A stretch of DNA of 64,000 bases from Catellatospora paridis. GTDB taxonomy: Bacteria > Actinomycetota > Actinomycetes > Mycobacteriales > Micromonosporaceae. The DNA lies in assembly GCF_009720365.1 (NCBI RefSeq), contig NZ_WBZD01000043.1, forward strand, positions 1 through 64,000, given 5' to 3'. Numbering within the stretch: the stretch's first letter is position 1; every line of letters begins with the position of its first letter. Both the position numbers and the translations under genes were made by a program. The notes beneath the pieces are model-generated. The model worked only from the letters and a program-made list of their open reading frames with translations. It made no database searches and was not told the DNA's origin. Shown here piece after piece: positions 51,251-60,958 of this stretch.

Positions 51251-53614
51251 ATGAAAGCTCTTCGGCTCAACCGGCTCACCATCCCGCTCGTGATTGCGAT
51301 GGTCCTCGCCGTGCTGTTACCACTGATGGTCGGCAACAAGGCGAACGCCGCCCCCGGCTTCGTCACCACGTCGGGCACCAAGTTCATGCTCGACGGCAAG
51401 CCCTTCTACGTGGCGGGCACCAACAGCCACTACCTCGGCTGGGGCACCCGCGCCGAGGTCGACTCGGTGCTCGGCTACGCCGACGCGAGCAACTACAACG
51501 TCGTGCGCGGCATCCTGCACTCGGTCACCGGGTCGCTGGACGGCACCACCAAGCCGCACATCTGGAACCCCGCCAGCACCGGCGACGCGTCCAACATGGG
51601 TATGCACGGGACGTACCTGATCTACTGGGACACCGCCACCAACACCTACGCCTTCAACCCCAGCACCACCAACGGGCTGGGCCGCTGGGACTACGTCATC
51701 GCCAGGGCCGCGCAACTCGGCCTGAAGCTCAACATCGCGATGATGGACTTCTGGCAGTGGGCGGGCGGCACCCAGCAGATCAACTCGTGGTACATCCCCG
51801 GCTACAACGGGTCCAGCCACGCGCAGCGCTACACGTTCTTCTACAGCGACCCCCGCACCAAGCAGCTGTACAAGGACTGGGTCAACTTCGTGCTGAACCG
51901 CACCAACAGCATCACCGGTGTGAAGTACAAGGACGACCCGACCATCTTCGCCTGGGACCTGATGAACGAGCCCGAGGTCAGCTCGGTGTCCCTGGCGCAG
52001 GGCTGGTACCAGGAGATGGCGTCCTACATCAAGGCGCAGGGCGCCCAGCAGCTGGTCACCACCGGCAGCGAGGGCTTCTACGGCGGGCAGGCGGGCTCCG
52101 ACCCGAACACCGAGGCCGCCAACGTGCCGGCGATCGACTTCCAGACCTGGCACACCTACCCGACGTACCACAACATCACCCCGCAGCAGGTCAACAACCT
52201 GATCAACCAGCACTGCGCGACGGCGGTGGCCAGCGGCAAACCTGTGCTCATGCAGGAGTTCGCCTACCCGGCACGCAGCGCGGCGGAGAAGGTCACCCGG
52301 TCGAACATCTACAGCGGCTGGGCCGACACCATCTACAACAACAACGACTGCGCCGGCTGGCTGTCCTGGCGGGTCGAGGGCAAGGTCGTGCCCCCGGCGA
52401 CCAAACCGCACCCGCAGGACGACAACGTCAACCCGGCCACGTTCATCTGGCCGCCCGACAACGGCGAGGGCTTCTCCATCTACGGCGAACCCGACACGTC
52501 CAAGGTGCAGTACGACCCGGCGTACCAGATGTTCGCGACCCAGGCCGCACGCCTGATCGCCAAGAACGGCGGCGTCCTGCCGTCGTCGCCGCCACCGTCT
52601 CCCCCGGCCTCGCCGTCGCCGTCGCCGTCTCCTTCGGCCAGCGCCTCGCCGCAGCCGCCGGGCACGGTCAACGTCGACGACTCGGTCCAGGGCACCGGGC
52701 AGAACCAGTGGAACTACAGCGGCTGGACCCACTGCACCGCCTGCAACGAGACCGCCCCGGCGGTGTTCTACAACGCCAGCCAGAGCTGGAGCCTCAACGC
52801 CGGTGAGACCGCGACCCTGGCCTTCAACGGCACCCGGGTCGTCTACCGGGGCGTCACCGGCGCGACCCACGGCATCGCCGCGGTGTCGATCGACGGCGGC
52901 ACCGAGGTGAACGTCGACCTCTACGCCGCCACCAAGACCGGCGACGTGGCGGTCTGGACCAGCCCGGTGCTGTCCGCGGGCAACCACACGCTGCGGATCC
53001 GCAACACCGGCACCAAGAACGCCAGCGCCTCGGGCACGGTCGTCACCCTCGACCGGGCCGTCGTCACCGGCGGGTCCACCACCTCCCCGTCGCCGTCCGC
53101 GCCGCCGGCCTCGCCGTCGCCGCAGCCGTCGACCAGCCCGCCGGCCACCGGCTTCGTCAAGGGCATCAACCTCAACGGGCCCGCGGTCGTCATCGAGGGC
53201 AACCAGTGGGTCAGCCAGACCACGGCCCAGTCCACCGGGTTCACCGTCTCCGGCGGCACCGCCCACACCAACACCGTCACGCCCAGCCCGCTGCCCGACG
53301 CCGCCACGGTGGACATGCTCCACACCGGGCTGCTCGGCACGGACCTGGGCACCATCACCATGAGCCAGACCGTGGCCAACGGCACCTACCAGGTGTACGT
53401 CTGGGAGATGGAGTCGGTGCAGGGCAACACCCGCCGGTTCAACGTCACCCTGGAGGGCATCCTCAAGGCCAGCAACCTCGGTGACCTAGCCCTGAGCCAC
53501 TGGCGGGAGAACGGCGCGTACACCGTCACGGTGTCCGACGGCGTCCTCAACATCAACGTCACCGGCGCCTACGGCAAGCCCGCCATCATGGGCCTGGCCA
53601 TCTACCGCATCTGA
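51251..53614 (+). CDS. Secreted GH5 endo-beta-mannanase-like enzyme with two C-terminal domains
   Basis: 787 residues. The signal peptide ends near residue 33 (ANA). The GH5 barrel spans about 35-460 with WDLMNEP (acid/base Glu240) and LMQEF (nucleophile Glu336); GTNSHYLGWG and the FQTWHTYP signature suggest the mannanase subfamily (GH5_7). A Pro-Ser linker follows (458-487), then a beta-sandwich domain at about 488-625, a second Pro-Ser linker and a malectin-like C-terminal domain at about 650-787. It should degrade beta-mannan outside the cell and feed the binding-protein system. AGGTAGGAGACC precedes the ATG. Confidence 0.92.
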   Translation: MKALRLNRLTIPLVIAMVLAVLLPLMVGNKANAAPGFVTTSGTKFMLDGKPFYVAGTNSHYLGWGTRAEVDSVLGYADASNYNVVRGILHSVTGSLDGTTKPHIWNPASTGDASNMGMHGTYLIYWDTATNTYAFNPSTTNGLGRWDYVIARAAQLGLKLNIAMMDFWQWAGGTQQINSWYIPGYNGSSHAQRYTFFYSDPRTKQLYKDWVNFVLNRTNSITGVKYKDDPTIFAWDLMNEPEVSSVSLAQGWYQEMASYIKAQGAQQLVTTGSEGFYGGQAGSDPNTEAANVPAIDFQTWHTYPTYHNITPQQVNNLINQHCATAVASGKPVLMQEFAYPARSAAEKVTRSNIYSGWADTIYNNNDCAGWLSWRVEGKVVPPATKPHPQDDNVNPATFIWPPDNGEGFSIYGEPDTSKVQYDPAYQMFATQAARLIAKNGGVLPSSPPPSPPASPSPSPSPSASASPQPPGTVNVDDSVQGTGQNQWNYSGWTHCTACNETAPAVFYNASQSWSLNAGETATLAFNGTRVVYRGVTGATHGIAAVSIDGGTEVNVDLYAATKTGDVAVWTSPVLSAGNHTLRIRNTGTKNASASGTVVTLDRAVVTGGSTTSPSPSAPPASPSPQPSTSPPATGFVKGINLNGPAVVIEGNQWVSQTTAQSTGFTVSGGTAHTNTVTPSPLPDAATVDMLHTGLLGTDLGTITMSQTVANGTYQVYVWEMESVQGNTRRFNVTLEGILKASNLGDLALSHWRENGAYTVTVSDGVLNINVTGAYGKPAIMGLAIYRI

Positions 53615-53624
53615 CCGCTCCCCC

Positions 53625-53648
53625 GCCGGCCCGCCCACGCGGGCCGGC
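53625..53648 (+). terminator. Terminator of the GH5 gene
   Basis: GCCGGCCCG and CGGGCCGGC form a 9-bp perfect stem with a 6-base loop, 11 bases after the stop codon. Confidence 0.85.
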
Positions 53649-53658
53649 GCCTTACCCG

Positions 53659-53721
53659 AGATCGCCGTCTCGTGTCGGAACCTGAGGACTGACCTCGTTC
53701 TCCGATACGAGACGGCGATCT
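53659..53721. repeat. Inverted repeat with AGATCGCCGTCTCGT arms
   Basis: The left arm 53659-53681 and right arm 53697-53721 pair over 23 bases, with a two-base bulge and one mismatch. It lies between the GH5 terminator and the diguanylate cyclase gene, and may be a palindromic repeat element. Confidence 0.7.
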
Positions 53722-53762
53722 TTCCTGCGGCACTAGGCTGGGATCTGGTCCGCGATGTCGGG

Positions 53763-55244
53763 ATGGACGTGGTACGGCGGGATGTGATGGTTCGCCACCT
53801 CAGTGAAGACGTCATCGCCGACGTGGCCGAGGTCGCCGCCGGCTGCGACTCGGTGGTGCGCGCCTGCAACGCCGCCGTGTCGGTGCTGCACGGCCACCTC
53901 GACGCCGCGGTCGACGTGCTGCTGCTCAGCCCCGGTCAGCTGTCGGTCGTCGCGTTCAGCGGCGCGTGGCAGGCCCCCACCGCGGTGCCGAGCCACTACG
54001 GCGTGGTCGGGCACGTGCTGGCCACCGGCCGGCCCACGGCGATCGACGACGCCTCCATCGCGTACGCGGGCCTGCACACCGGACGCCCCGTCGGCTCCGT
54101 GGTCTGCGCCCCGCTCAGCGAACCCGCCGACCTGCCCATCGGCGTGCTCAACATCGAGTTCGACCACGTCGTCGCCGAACCAGCCCGCTGGGCGGACGAA
54201 CTCGCCGAAGTCGGCCGGCGGCTCCGGCGGCGCATCGACGAACTCGGCGGCCTGCCCCCCGAGTCACGGGCCGAGCTGCTGCTGCGCCACACCCTCGGCT
54301 TCGCCACCGCGCACAGCGGGGTGCAGCTGGCCGAGATGGCCTGCCGGGCCGCCGTCGAACTCACCGGCCTGGGCAGCGCGACCGTCCTCACCCGGCGGGT
54401 CGTCCCGGCGGGCCAGCCGCGGTATCCGCTCCGGCAGACCGCCGCCCACACCGCCACCGGCGCACACGACCTGCCCGTGCGCGTCGCCGACCTCCCGTCG
54501 CAGACCCTGGCCGCGCTGGTGGACGCCGTATGCCGGCACGGGGCCTCGCACACCCTGGGCGACCCGGCCGGCGAGGACGTCCGCGGCTTCGAACCGCTCG
54601 TGGAAGCCGGGGTGCGCACGCTGCTCGCCTTCCCGGTGCGCGCAGCGGCCCCCGAGCCCCGGCTCGACGTCGCGATGCTGGTGCTGGACGAGCTGGCGAT
54701 ACGCGTCGATCCGAGCACCGTCACCGTGCTCGAACTGCTGATGGCCAACGCCGCCGAATGCTACGAGCGCCTGGGCACGCTGCAGCAGATGCAGACCCTC
54801 GCCGAGACCGATCCGCTCACCGGCCTGCGCCACCTAGGCCCGTTCACCGAGCGGCTCGCCGCCACCCGGGCCGGCCGCACCGCCCTGCTCGTCATCGACG
54901 TCGACAACTTCAAACAGATCAACGACCGGCTCGGCCACGCCGAAGGCGACCGGGTGCTCATGGAACTGTCCGCCGCGATGCGCGAATCCCTGCGCCACGG
55001 AGACGAGCTGTTCCGGGTCGGCGGCGACGAGTTCGTCGCGGTGCTCGACGTGCCCGACGTCGCGGAGGCCGTCCGGGTCGCCGACCGGCTGGTCGCCGCG
55101 GCGCGCGACAGCGGCAGCGCGGTCAGCGTCGGCATGGCGCTGCGCCGGCCCGGCGAGCCCGCCCAGAGCACCCTGCGCCGTGCCGACCAGGCGATGTACA
55201 CCGCCAAGCAGGACACGCAGTACTCGGTGTGGTCCGCGGAATGA
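53763..55244 (+). CDS. GAF-GGDEF diguanylate cyclase
   Basis: 493 residues. Two GAF-like sensor regions (about 10-150 and 165-330; the first ends LPIGVLNIEFD, the second holds RTLLAFPVRAA) are followed by a GGDEF domain with the intact signature GGDEF and the I-site RHGD five residues before it. It should make cyclic di-GMP, with product inhibition. No membrane segment is seen. ATG at 53763 or 53787; I used the first. It lies 36 bases upstream of the DUF1345 gene on the same strand. Confidence 0.93.
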   Translation: MDVVRRDVMVRHLSEDVIADVAEVAAGCDSVVRACNAAVSVLHGHLDAAVDVLLLSPGQLSVVAFSGAWQAPTAVPSHYGVVGHVLATGRPTAIDDASIAYAGLHTGRPVGSVVCAPLSEPADLPIGVLNIEFDHVVAEPARWADELAEVGRRLRRRIDELGGLPPESRAELLLRHTLGFATAHSGVQLAEMACRAAVELTGLGSATVLTRRVVPAGQPRYPLRQTAAHTATGAHDLPVRVADLPSQTLAALVDAVCRHGASHTLGDPAGEDVRGFEPLVEAGVRTLLAFPVRAAAPEPRLDVAMLVLDELAIRVDPSTVTVLELLMANAAECYERLGTLQQMQTLAETDPLTGLRHLGPFTERLAATRAGRTALLVIDVDNFKQINDRLGHAEGDRVLMELSAAMRESLRHGDELFRVGGDEFVAVLDVPDVAEAVRVADRLVAAARDSGSAVSVGMALRRPGEPAQSTLRRADQAMYTAKQDTQYSVWSAE

Positions 55245-55280
55245 CCTGGTGTCCACGGGTATGCCGTGGAGACTGGGTGC

Positions 55281-55961
55281 ATGGCCGACGTCCCGTCCCC
55301 CACGCTGTACCACCGATGGCTCGGCTGGCACGCCCCCGCGCTGCGCCGCGCGGCCGTGGTGGCCTGCCTCGGACTGCTCGCGGCGGCCGGGCTGGCCATG
55401 GTCACGACCTGGGAACTGGCCGCCATCGGCGGCTGGAACGTGATGGCGCTGACCTTCCTGTTCGCGACCTGGCCGATGATCATCAGGGCGAACGGCGCCA
55501 CCACCCGCAAGCTCGCCGTACGGGAGGACGAGAGCCGGGGCTCCGCCACGCTGCTGCTGCTCGCGGCGAGCGTGGCCAGCCTGACCGGCGTCTTCGTCGC
55601 GCTCCGGCTGGCCGGGCTGAACAGCGGCTCGCTCCGCGGGCTGTTCGTCGCCGTCGCGGGGTCGACGGTGCTCGTCTCGTGGGTCGTGGTCAACACCGTG
55701 TTCACGCTGCGCTACGCGCACCTGTACTTCCGCTCGCCGGGCGGGGCCGTCCAGTTCGGCGAGCCGCAGCAGGAGCAGCCCGACTACCGCGACTTCGCGT
55801 ACCTGGCGTTCACCATCGGCATGACCTACCAGGTGTCGGACACGACGCTGCGCAGCCGGCGGATGCGGCGGACGGTGCTGGTACACGCCCTGGTGGCGTA
55901 CCTGTTCGGCGTGGTCATCGTGGCCGGAGCCATCAACCTCATCGCCGGACTGGTGAACTGA
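55281..55961 (+). CDS. DUF1345 membrane protein
   Basis: 226 residues with about five membrane helices. The DUF1345 pattern is visible: AIGGWNVMALTFLFATWPMI, SWVVVNTVFTLRYAHLYF, and DFAYLAFTIGMTYQVSDTTLRSRRMRRTVLVHALVAYLFGVVIVAGAINLIAG. Function unknown. The ATG at 55281 follows a short leader. It is 36 bases downstream of the cyclase gene, convergent with the secreted orphan. Confidence 0.87.
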   Translation: MADVPSPTLYHRWLGWHAPALRRAAVVACLGLLAAAGLAMVTTWELAAIGGWNVMALTFLFATWPMIIRANGATTRKLAVREDESRGSATLLLLAASVASLTGVFVALRLAGLNSGSLRGLFVAVAGSTVLVSWVVVNTVFTLRYAHLYFRSPGGAVQFGEPQQEQPDYRDFAYLAFTIGMTYQVSDTTLRSRRMRRTVLVHALVAYLFGVVIVAGAINLIAGLVN

Positions 55962-56013
55962 CCAAGCCGACGCTCACGATCCTGTGGGCCGACCGGAACC
56001 ATACGCATGCGAA

Positions 56014-56062
56014 GAGGTCTGCGGTACGCCGGCTGTGTGAGCAACCAAGAACCGCAGACCTC
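56014..56062. terminator. Bidirectional inverted repeat
   Basis: GAGGTCTGCGGT and ACCGCAGACCTC form a 12-bp perfect stem with a 25-base loop, between the convergent DUF1345 gene and the secreted orphan gene. Confidence 0.8.
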
Positions 56063-56078
56063 CGCGCCTCTGGGGCCG

Positions 56079-57125
56079 TCAGGAAGAGGCGTAGTTGACG
56101 AAGTAGCCGACCGAGTAGTTGGACGGCTCCACCCGAAGCGGGTTCAATGCCGGGTCGACCGCCAGATAGAGCTTGGCACTGAACCGGCGGCAGTCCGACC
56201 CCGCCGTGATCGGCAGGTATGTCAGCGAATGGACCTTCTTGTGGTGCTGGTCCCACGAGATCGCATAAGCCGTCGGGCTCCCCGTCACCACCTGACACAC
56301 CTCGCCCGTCACCACGTTGCTGACCGTGACGACCGGGTAGTAGTGCCCAGCGGAGCCCTGGCCCTTGAGGCTAAGCGGTCCCCAAGTGCTCTGCGGGCAG
56401 CTGTCGGTGTAGTAGTAGCACGCGGTCAGCTCCGCATCGAGCACCAGCCGCACTGACGTCGTGCTGCTCGCCGCGGTCCAGGAGTTCGAGTGCAGCACGT
56501 ACTCGGCGCTGCCTGCGGGCAGGCCAGCGCCGACGAACACACCCTCGTCGCCTGCCTGGCAGGTCGCCGGATACAGCACGCAGTCCTCCGCGGTCGACCA
56601 GATCGCCGAGCCCGGGTAGACCGACCCGGACAGCCACAGGTACGTCTGGCCGCCGGCCAGCGCGGTGAGGTAGTCGGCGTCGGTCGCGCCGCCCGCGCCC
56701 TTCTTGCTTCTGCCGAACAGGCGGCAGGTGTACTCCCCGTCGGCGGGCGCGGTCCAGAGCCAGTTCACCACCAGTTTGGTGATCTCCGGTTGGCCCGTGC
56801 TGTTCTGCGTGGTGTTGACGCCCCAGTCGTCGCCGCAGGAGATGCGGGCCGCGACCATCATGTTGCCGGTCGTGCTACTGGCCGCGGCCAGCCCTGCCTT
56901 CAGGGTGCGGGTCTCCCCGGCGGTCCACGCCTTGGTGATGGCGGCCAACTCCGTGTAGCCGACCTGCGGCACCGTCGTGTCGACGGCGAGGTCGTCCTGT
57001 GTGTACGCGTATGCGGGCTGCGCGCCCAGTGTCACGGCACAGGCCACGGCGACCAACACCGTTGCCATCGCCGCGCCTGCACGGCGCAGCAGGTTAGACA
57101 TTCCCCCGTTGGTGGTGCGCACCAT
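56079..57125 (-). CDS. Secreted protein of unknown function
   Basis: 348 residues. A signal peptide ends near residue 40 (TLGAQPAYAY). The mature protein is a beta-rich domain with eight cysteines (ISCGDD, EYTCRLF, EDCVLYPATC, TACYYYTDSC, GEVCQ, SDCRRF) that could form disulfides, plus Thr/Ser/Tyr-rich strands. No family is recognised. The ATG at 57125 has GGAGG too close; the start may be the next ATG at 57101 (start SNLLRRAG). It is convergent with the DUF1345 gene, with a bidirectional terminator between. Confidence 0.75.
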   Translation of the reverse strand: MVRTTNGGMSNLLRRAGAAMATVLVAVACAVTLGAQPAYAYTQDDLAVDTTVPQVGYTELAAITKAWTAGETRTLKAGLAAASSTTGNMMVAARISCGDDWGVNTTQNSTGQPEITKLVVNWLWTAPADGEYTCRLFGRSKKGAGGATDADYLTALAGGQTYLWLSGSVYPGSAIWSTAEDCVLYPATCQAGDEGVFVGAGLPAGSAEYVLHSNSWTAASSTTSVRLVLDAELTACYYYTDSCPQSTWGPLSLKGQGSAGHYYPVVTVSNVVTGEVCQVVTGSPTAYAISWDQHHKKVHSLTYLPITAGSDCRRFSAKLYLAVDPALNPLRVEPSNYSVGYFVNYASS

Positions 57126-57240
57126 TCCTCCATGATCAGTTAGATCGGGTCATTATCGCCGCCTTCTCCACTACGCGCTGCCCCGCGAGGACCACATGCG
57201 GCGGACGCACCCACCCGCCGCATGGGGGCAGACACACATA

Positions 57241-57264
57241 GGCCCCGGTCCTCAGGCCGGGGCC
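57241..57264. terminator. GC hairpin in the region downstream of the endonuclease gene
   Basis: GGCCCCGG and CCGGGGCC form an 8-bp perfect stem with an 8-base loop. It lies 168 bases past the endonuclease stop codon within the 306-base gap 57126-57431. I saw no gene in that gap. Confidence 0.6.
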
Positions 57265-57431
57265 AGGATGCCGTCCCACCCGTCACGCCTGCGCCCGCTC
57301 CCTATCGGGCGGTCGACAACGGCGTGCCCGTGGCGATGCGGACGCGCTTCGGATCGGCGAGCGCGCACGCCTCGCGCGGAGTTGCCCACGATCTGATGGG
57401 ACGGCCCACCGCCGAGCAGCACCCGGGCCGG

Positions 57432-58598
57432 TCAGCCCCAGATCGCCGTGGCCCACTCCGGGTGGTCGATGAACGGGTTGCGGTTGTGCTGCCAGTTGTC
57501 GTAGATGACCTGGTTGCGGCGCTTCTCGAAGGCGTCCGGCGGGTCCTGCTGGTTCCACTGGAGCAGCACCGACAGCTTGCCGATGTACGGCACCGACCCG
57601 TTGCTGGTGGAGTTGTTCAGCTCCAGGTTGGGCCAGCCGTCCTCGCCCTCGTACCGGATGGCCATGTACATCAGCATCCGCGCGACGTCGCCCTTGACCG
57701 CGTTGCGCGGCTCCCACGAGTCGGTGTCGGTGTAGTTGCCCGGCGCCTCGCCGACCGCCGAACCGCCCAGGTCGAAGTCCTTGTTACCGCGGGTCGAATT
57801 GACCGTCACGTCCTCGGGGCGCAGGTGGTGCAGATCGGTGCCGGGGCCGGTCGCGGTGCCGAAGTCGCCGTGCGACTGCGCCCAGACGTGCTCGCGGTTC
57901 CAGTCGTTGACCCCGCCGCCGTTGGTCGTCTTGCTCTGCGAGCGCCCGCTGTAGATCAGGATGACGTTGGCGGCGTTGTTGGGATCCTGGTCGGTGGCCT
58001 TCAACCCCTCCCACACCTGCGCGTACGTGACCTTCGTCTGCGTCTTGATGATGTTGTGCAGCGCGGTGCGCAGCGCCGGCCCGGTCTTGCCGAGCGCGCT
58101 CGCGTAGTACGTGGGGTCGTACGGTCCGCTCGACCCGGTCGGCGCGGGCGACGGTGACGAACCGACGCCGAGGCTCATCGAGGTCGGGTCCTTGAGCCCG
58201 CCGTGCGAGAAGTACGCCGTCAGCGTGCCGGTGACGGTCACCTGCCGCCCCATCAGCCCGGGATTGCCCTGCAGCCCGAAGGCGCTGCGGTAAGCCGCCG
58301 TGACCTGGACATACAGCATGCGTGAAGTGCTCGACTCGGCCGCCGCGTCGGCGATCGCGATCGCGGTGTCGCCGGTGAACCCCGACTTGATCACGGTGTT
58401 CGTCGCGGTCGGCTGCCCGACGATGTAGCCCGCCACCGTCGCAGAGCGTCCGTCCTGAGCCGACAGTGCTGCGGCGACCGTCAGCGGGGCCGCCGCCGAA
58501 GCCGACATGGTGGCGACACCGGTGGCCACCGCGACCGCGACGGCCAGAGCCACAGCAAGCCGCTTGCCGCCGGCCGAAGTCACCTTCAAAGCACTCAT
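57432..58598 (-). CDS. Secreted endonuclease I family nuclease with N-terminal OB-like domain
   Basis: 388 residues. A signal peptide (residues 1-36) leads to an OB-like domain (DGRSATVAGYIVGQPTATNTV to VTVTGTLTAYFSHGGLK, 41-142), a Pro-Ser linker and an endonuclease I domain (157-388). Catalytic residues are in NREHVWAQSHGDFG and the adjacent DLHHLRPEDVTVNSTRGN. It probably degrades DNA outside the cell for nutrition. The ATG at 58598 is the only start that gives a clean signal peptide; no strong ribosome binding site is seen. Confidence 0.9.
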   Translation of the reverse strand: MSALKVTSAGGKRLAVALAVAVAVATGVATMSASAAAPLTVAAALSAQDGRSATVAGYIVGQPTATNTVIKSGFTGDTAIAIADAAAESSTSRMLYVQVTAAYRSAFGLQGNPGLMGRQVTVTGTLTAYFSHGGLKDPTSMSLGVGSSPSPAPTGSSGPYDPTYYASALGKTGPALRTALHNIIKTQTKVTYAQVWEGLKATDQDPNNAANVILIYSGRSQSKTTNGGGVNDWNREHVWAQSHGDFGTATGPGTDLHHLRPEDVTVNSTRGNKDFDLGGSAVGEAPGNYTDTDSWEPRNAVKGDVARMLMYMAIRYEGEDGWPNLELNNSTSNGSVPYIGKLSVLLQWNQQDPPDAFEKRRNQVIYDNWQHNRNPFIDHPEWATAIWG

Positions 58599-58753
58599 GG
58601 CCAGAATGCTATGGGTCGTGGCGCGCGGGCAGAAGAGGCGTGCTGTCGCATCGCGACAGTTCACTCTCCCGGACCCCGTACGCCCTGCTCCGCCGGGCAT
58701 TCCAGTTTGGTCATAACATCACCGGGGTCGGCGGCCGCCCGCCGCCGGTCAGG

Positions 58754-59593
58754 TCACTCGTCGGCGAACGCGTGCGGGAACCGCACCCACCGGCCGTCGT
58801 TCTGCTGCCAGGACTGGGTGCCCTCGGGCAGGTCACCGAGCGCGACGACGTGCGGCTGGCGCTCGACCACGTGCCGCAGGTGGACCAGGACCGCGTCCCC
58901 CTCCTCGGTGCTGCCGCCGTCGAGGAACTGCCAGTCGTCGTCCGCGTCGTGCACGACACCCGTCACCGTCGTCTCACCGGCCATGACACGTTTCGTCGTG
59001 TAGACCATGTCGTCCGGGCAGCCGCCGGCGAACAGCCACGGCTCCTCGTCGCGCAGCCGCCGCCACGGCCCGTCCGGGTGCTCGTCGTGCGGCAGCCAGA
59101 GCTGCGGCTGGACGTCGCGGCAGTGCTCGTCGACGCCGTCGTCCCAGGGGAAGCGGTGCTGCTTGTCCGGCCATACCAGCTGCAGGAACGCCAGCGGCGG
59201 CTGCTGGTAGAAGTTCAGCGCCTGCCCGAACAGGTCGCCGTACCAGGTGTTGTGGATGTATCTGACGGCCAGCGGGTAGTTGTTGATCACGTCGTCGACA
59301 AGGTCGCCGGGGCGGAACTCGCGGCCGTCCTTGACCAGGTCACCGGCCGCGTTGATCAGCTGCATGCAGGTTTCCATCCGCAGGCCGAAGACGGCTAGCT
59401 CCAGGCTGCGGTGGGTGTGCCATAGGCCGATCGAGTAGCCCCAGGCCGGCACGTGCTCCTGCTCCCGGACTCCGACGACGTGCCAGCCGTGGGAGTTCAC
59501 GTCGCCGGTGATGCGGGCTTGGCGCTCGCTCGGCTGCGCGGGCGGGTCGCAGACGTGGCAGTGGCACGGGAGGGTGCGCAGGTCGCTGGGCAT
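58754..59593 (-). CDS. DUF4262 domain protein
   Basis: 279 residues. The DUF4262 region (VNSHGWHVVGVREQEHVPAWGYSIGLWHTHRSLELAVFGL) occupies residues 30-80. The N-terminal CHCHVCDPP is a short Cys-rich motif and may bind metal. The rest is a hydrophilic domain seen in similar actinobacterial proteins. Function is unknown; DUF4262 proteins often occur near toxin-immunity or phage-defence loci, but no such context is visible here. Confidence 0.83.
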   Translation of the reverse strand: MPSDLRTLPCHCHVCDPPAQPSERQARITGDVNSHGWHVVGVREQEHVPAWGYSIGLWHTHRSLELAVFGLRMETCMQLINAAGDLVKDGREFRPGDLVDDVINNYPLAVRYIHNTWYGDLFGQALNFYQQPPLAFLQLVWPDKQHRFPWDDGVDEHCRDVQPQLWLPHDEHPDGPWRRLRDEEPWLFAGGCPDDMVYTTKRVMAGETTVTGVVHDADDDWQFLDGGSTEEGDAVLVHLRHVVERQPHVVALGDLPEGTQSWQQNDGRWVRFPHAFADE

Positions 59594-59637
59594 CGGTGCA
59601 GTGTAGGCGGGGGCAGGTGGCCCGCCTAGGCGACCTT

Positions 59638-59919
59638 CTACCGCCACTCCACGGGGCCCGGGATGACGGACTCTGCGGCGGCAATCGCCTCGGCCAGCGT
59701 GTGGAAGCCCTGCGAATCCGGCCAGAACGGCTTGCCCGCGTGGTGCCGGACGTAGTACAGGTGACCGTTCTCGTTCAGCTCCGGAACCTCGCCGGGTTCC
59801 AGGTCGTCGTCTGCGGCACCGATCTCGTACCAGAAGTCGTAGTCCAGCATGACCACGTATACCGCCGTGGGTGCGATGCCGTCATACATCCAGAGGCCCC
59901 TGGCCACGACTTCTTCCAC
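59638..59919 (-). CDS. Small hypothetical protein
   Basis: 93 residues, acidic, starting VEEVVARGLWMYDGIAP and containing WYEIGAADDDLEPGEVPELNENGHLYYVRHH. The start is GTG at 59919, with no strong ribosome binding site. It could be a stress or immunity protein; I recognise no family. Confidence 0.65.
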   Translation of the reverse strand: MEEVVARGLWMYDGIAPTAVYVVMLDYDFWYEIGAADDDLEPGEVPELNENGHLYYVRHHAGKPFWPDSQGFHTLAEAIAAAESVIPGPVEWR

Positions 59920-60275
59920 CCGGCAAGGATGGCACGGGCCGACACCGCCCCGGCTCAACGGCCCGACAGGTGACGCGCACCGCCGGTGAACAACAGCGTG
60001 CGGCGGCTGTGATGCGACCGTTGACCACCGTGAACGACAGCGCGACTCGCACCCTTTCGCGGGCTCGCTGAACCCGCCCACGAAACCTCGTGACCTCGGC
60101 CTTTCGGTACATTCCGAATTATCTATGCAATCGGGTCCCGTGACCCTACGCTCGGCGCGGATGTCGGCTTGACGGGTGGCGGCTGATGTCTCGTCGGCCG
60201 GATCAGTGCACGTCGCGCCCACGGCGTGCGAACGGGATTCGGGTCCGACCCGAAGCCACCCGGCTCGGAGCGAAC
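59920..60275. other. Intergenic region upstream of the peptidoglycan-binding protein gene
   Basis: No gene is seen. Bases 60100-60125 (TTCCGAATTATCTATGCAATC) are AT-rich and are the likely promoter area. GGAG ahead of 60276 is the ribosome binding site. Confidence 0.5.
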
Positions 60276-60716
60276 ATGAAGCGAATGCTCAGCGCAGTCG
60301 TCGTCACGCTGACAGCAGTGTTCGGCATGGTGATCACCGCCGCGTCGCCGGCTCAAGCCCTCAGCCCGTGCACCTCGTACTCACACACCCAGAACCGCGG
60401 CGGCTACATGGCGTCCGTTCCAACGATCGGCAACGAGACCGACAACGTGAACTGCGAACTGTGGCAGGGCCGGACCGGCGACGCCGTCAAGGTGCTGCAG
60501 TACGCGCTCAACGAGTGCTACCTGAAGGCTTTCCCCCACCACAAGGTGCCCCTCATCGTCGACGGCGGTTTCGGCACGAAGACCCGTGAAGCACTGGAGT
60601 TCGCCCAGTACGTCCAGGGCATCTCGGTGGACGGGCGATACGGCCCGCAGACGCGGACCAACATGCTGTGGCCGCAGGATGGCGGCAGCACTGCGACCTG
60701 CACGTATCTTTGGTGA
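60276..60716 (+). CDS. Secreted peptidoglycan-binding-domain protein
   Basis: 146 residues. The signal peptide (MLSAVVVTLTAVFGMVITAAS) ends near AQA. The mature part is a PG_binding_1 repeat: GDAVKVLQYALNECYL and VDGGFGTKTREALEFAQYVQGISVDGRYGPQTRTN. Four cysteines may form disulfides. It should bind the cell wall; no catalytic domain is attached. GGAG is six bases before the ATG. Confidence 0.88.
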   Translation: MKRMLSAVVVTLTAVFGMVITAASPAQALSPCTSYSHTQNRGGYMASVPTIGNETDNVNCELWQGRTGDAVKVLQYALNECYLKAFPHHKVPLIVDGGFGTKTREALEFAQYVQGISVDGRYGPQTRTNMLWPQDGGSTATCTYLW

Positions 60717-60958
60717 GGTGACGGTCCCGCTATCGGGTCACCGGGATTTCCGTGGGCAGCCGGGCCGACCGCCGTCAGCCCGGCTGCCAGGAGCCCACAG
60801 CCTCCTGAGCACCGGAGGATCACCACTTCCCGGGGCCGCTGACCTGGCCCGTCCAGGCTGAAGGCGCCGCCCGATGCAGGAGCGAACAAGGGTAGATCTC
60901 CACCTTCGAACTGCTCGGACCTCGCTGGGTGAAACGGCCTTGGCACGAGCGCATCGCC

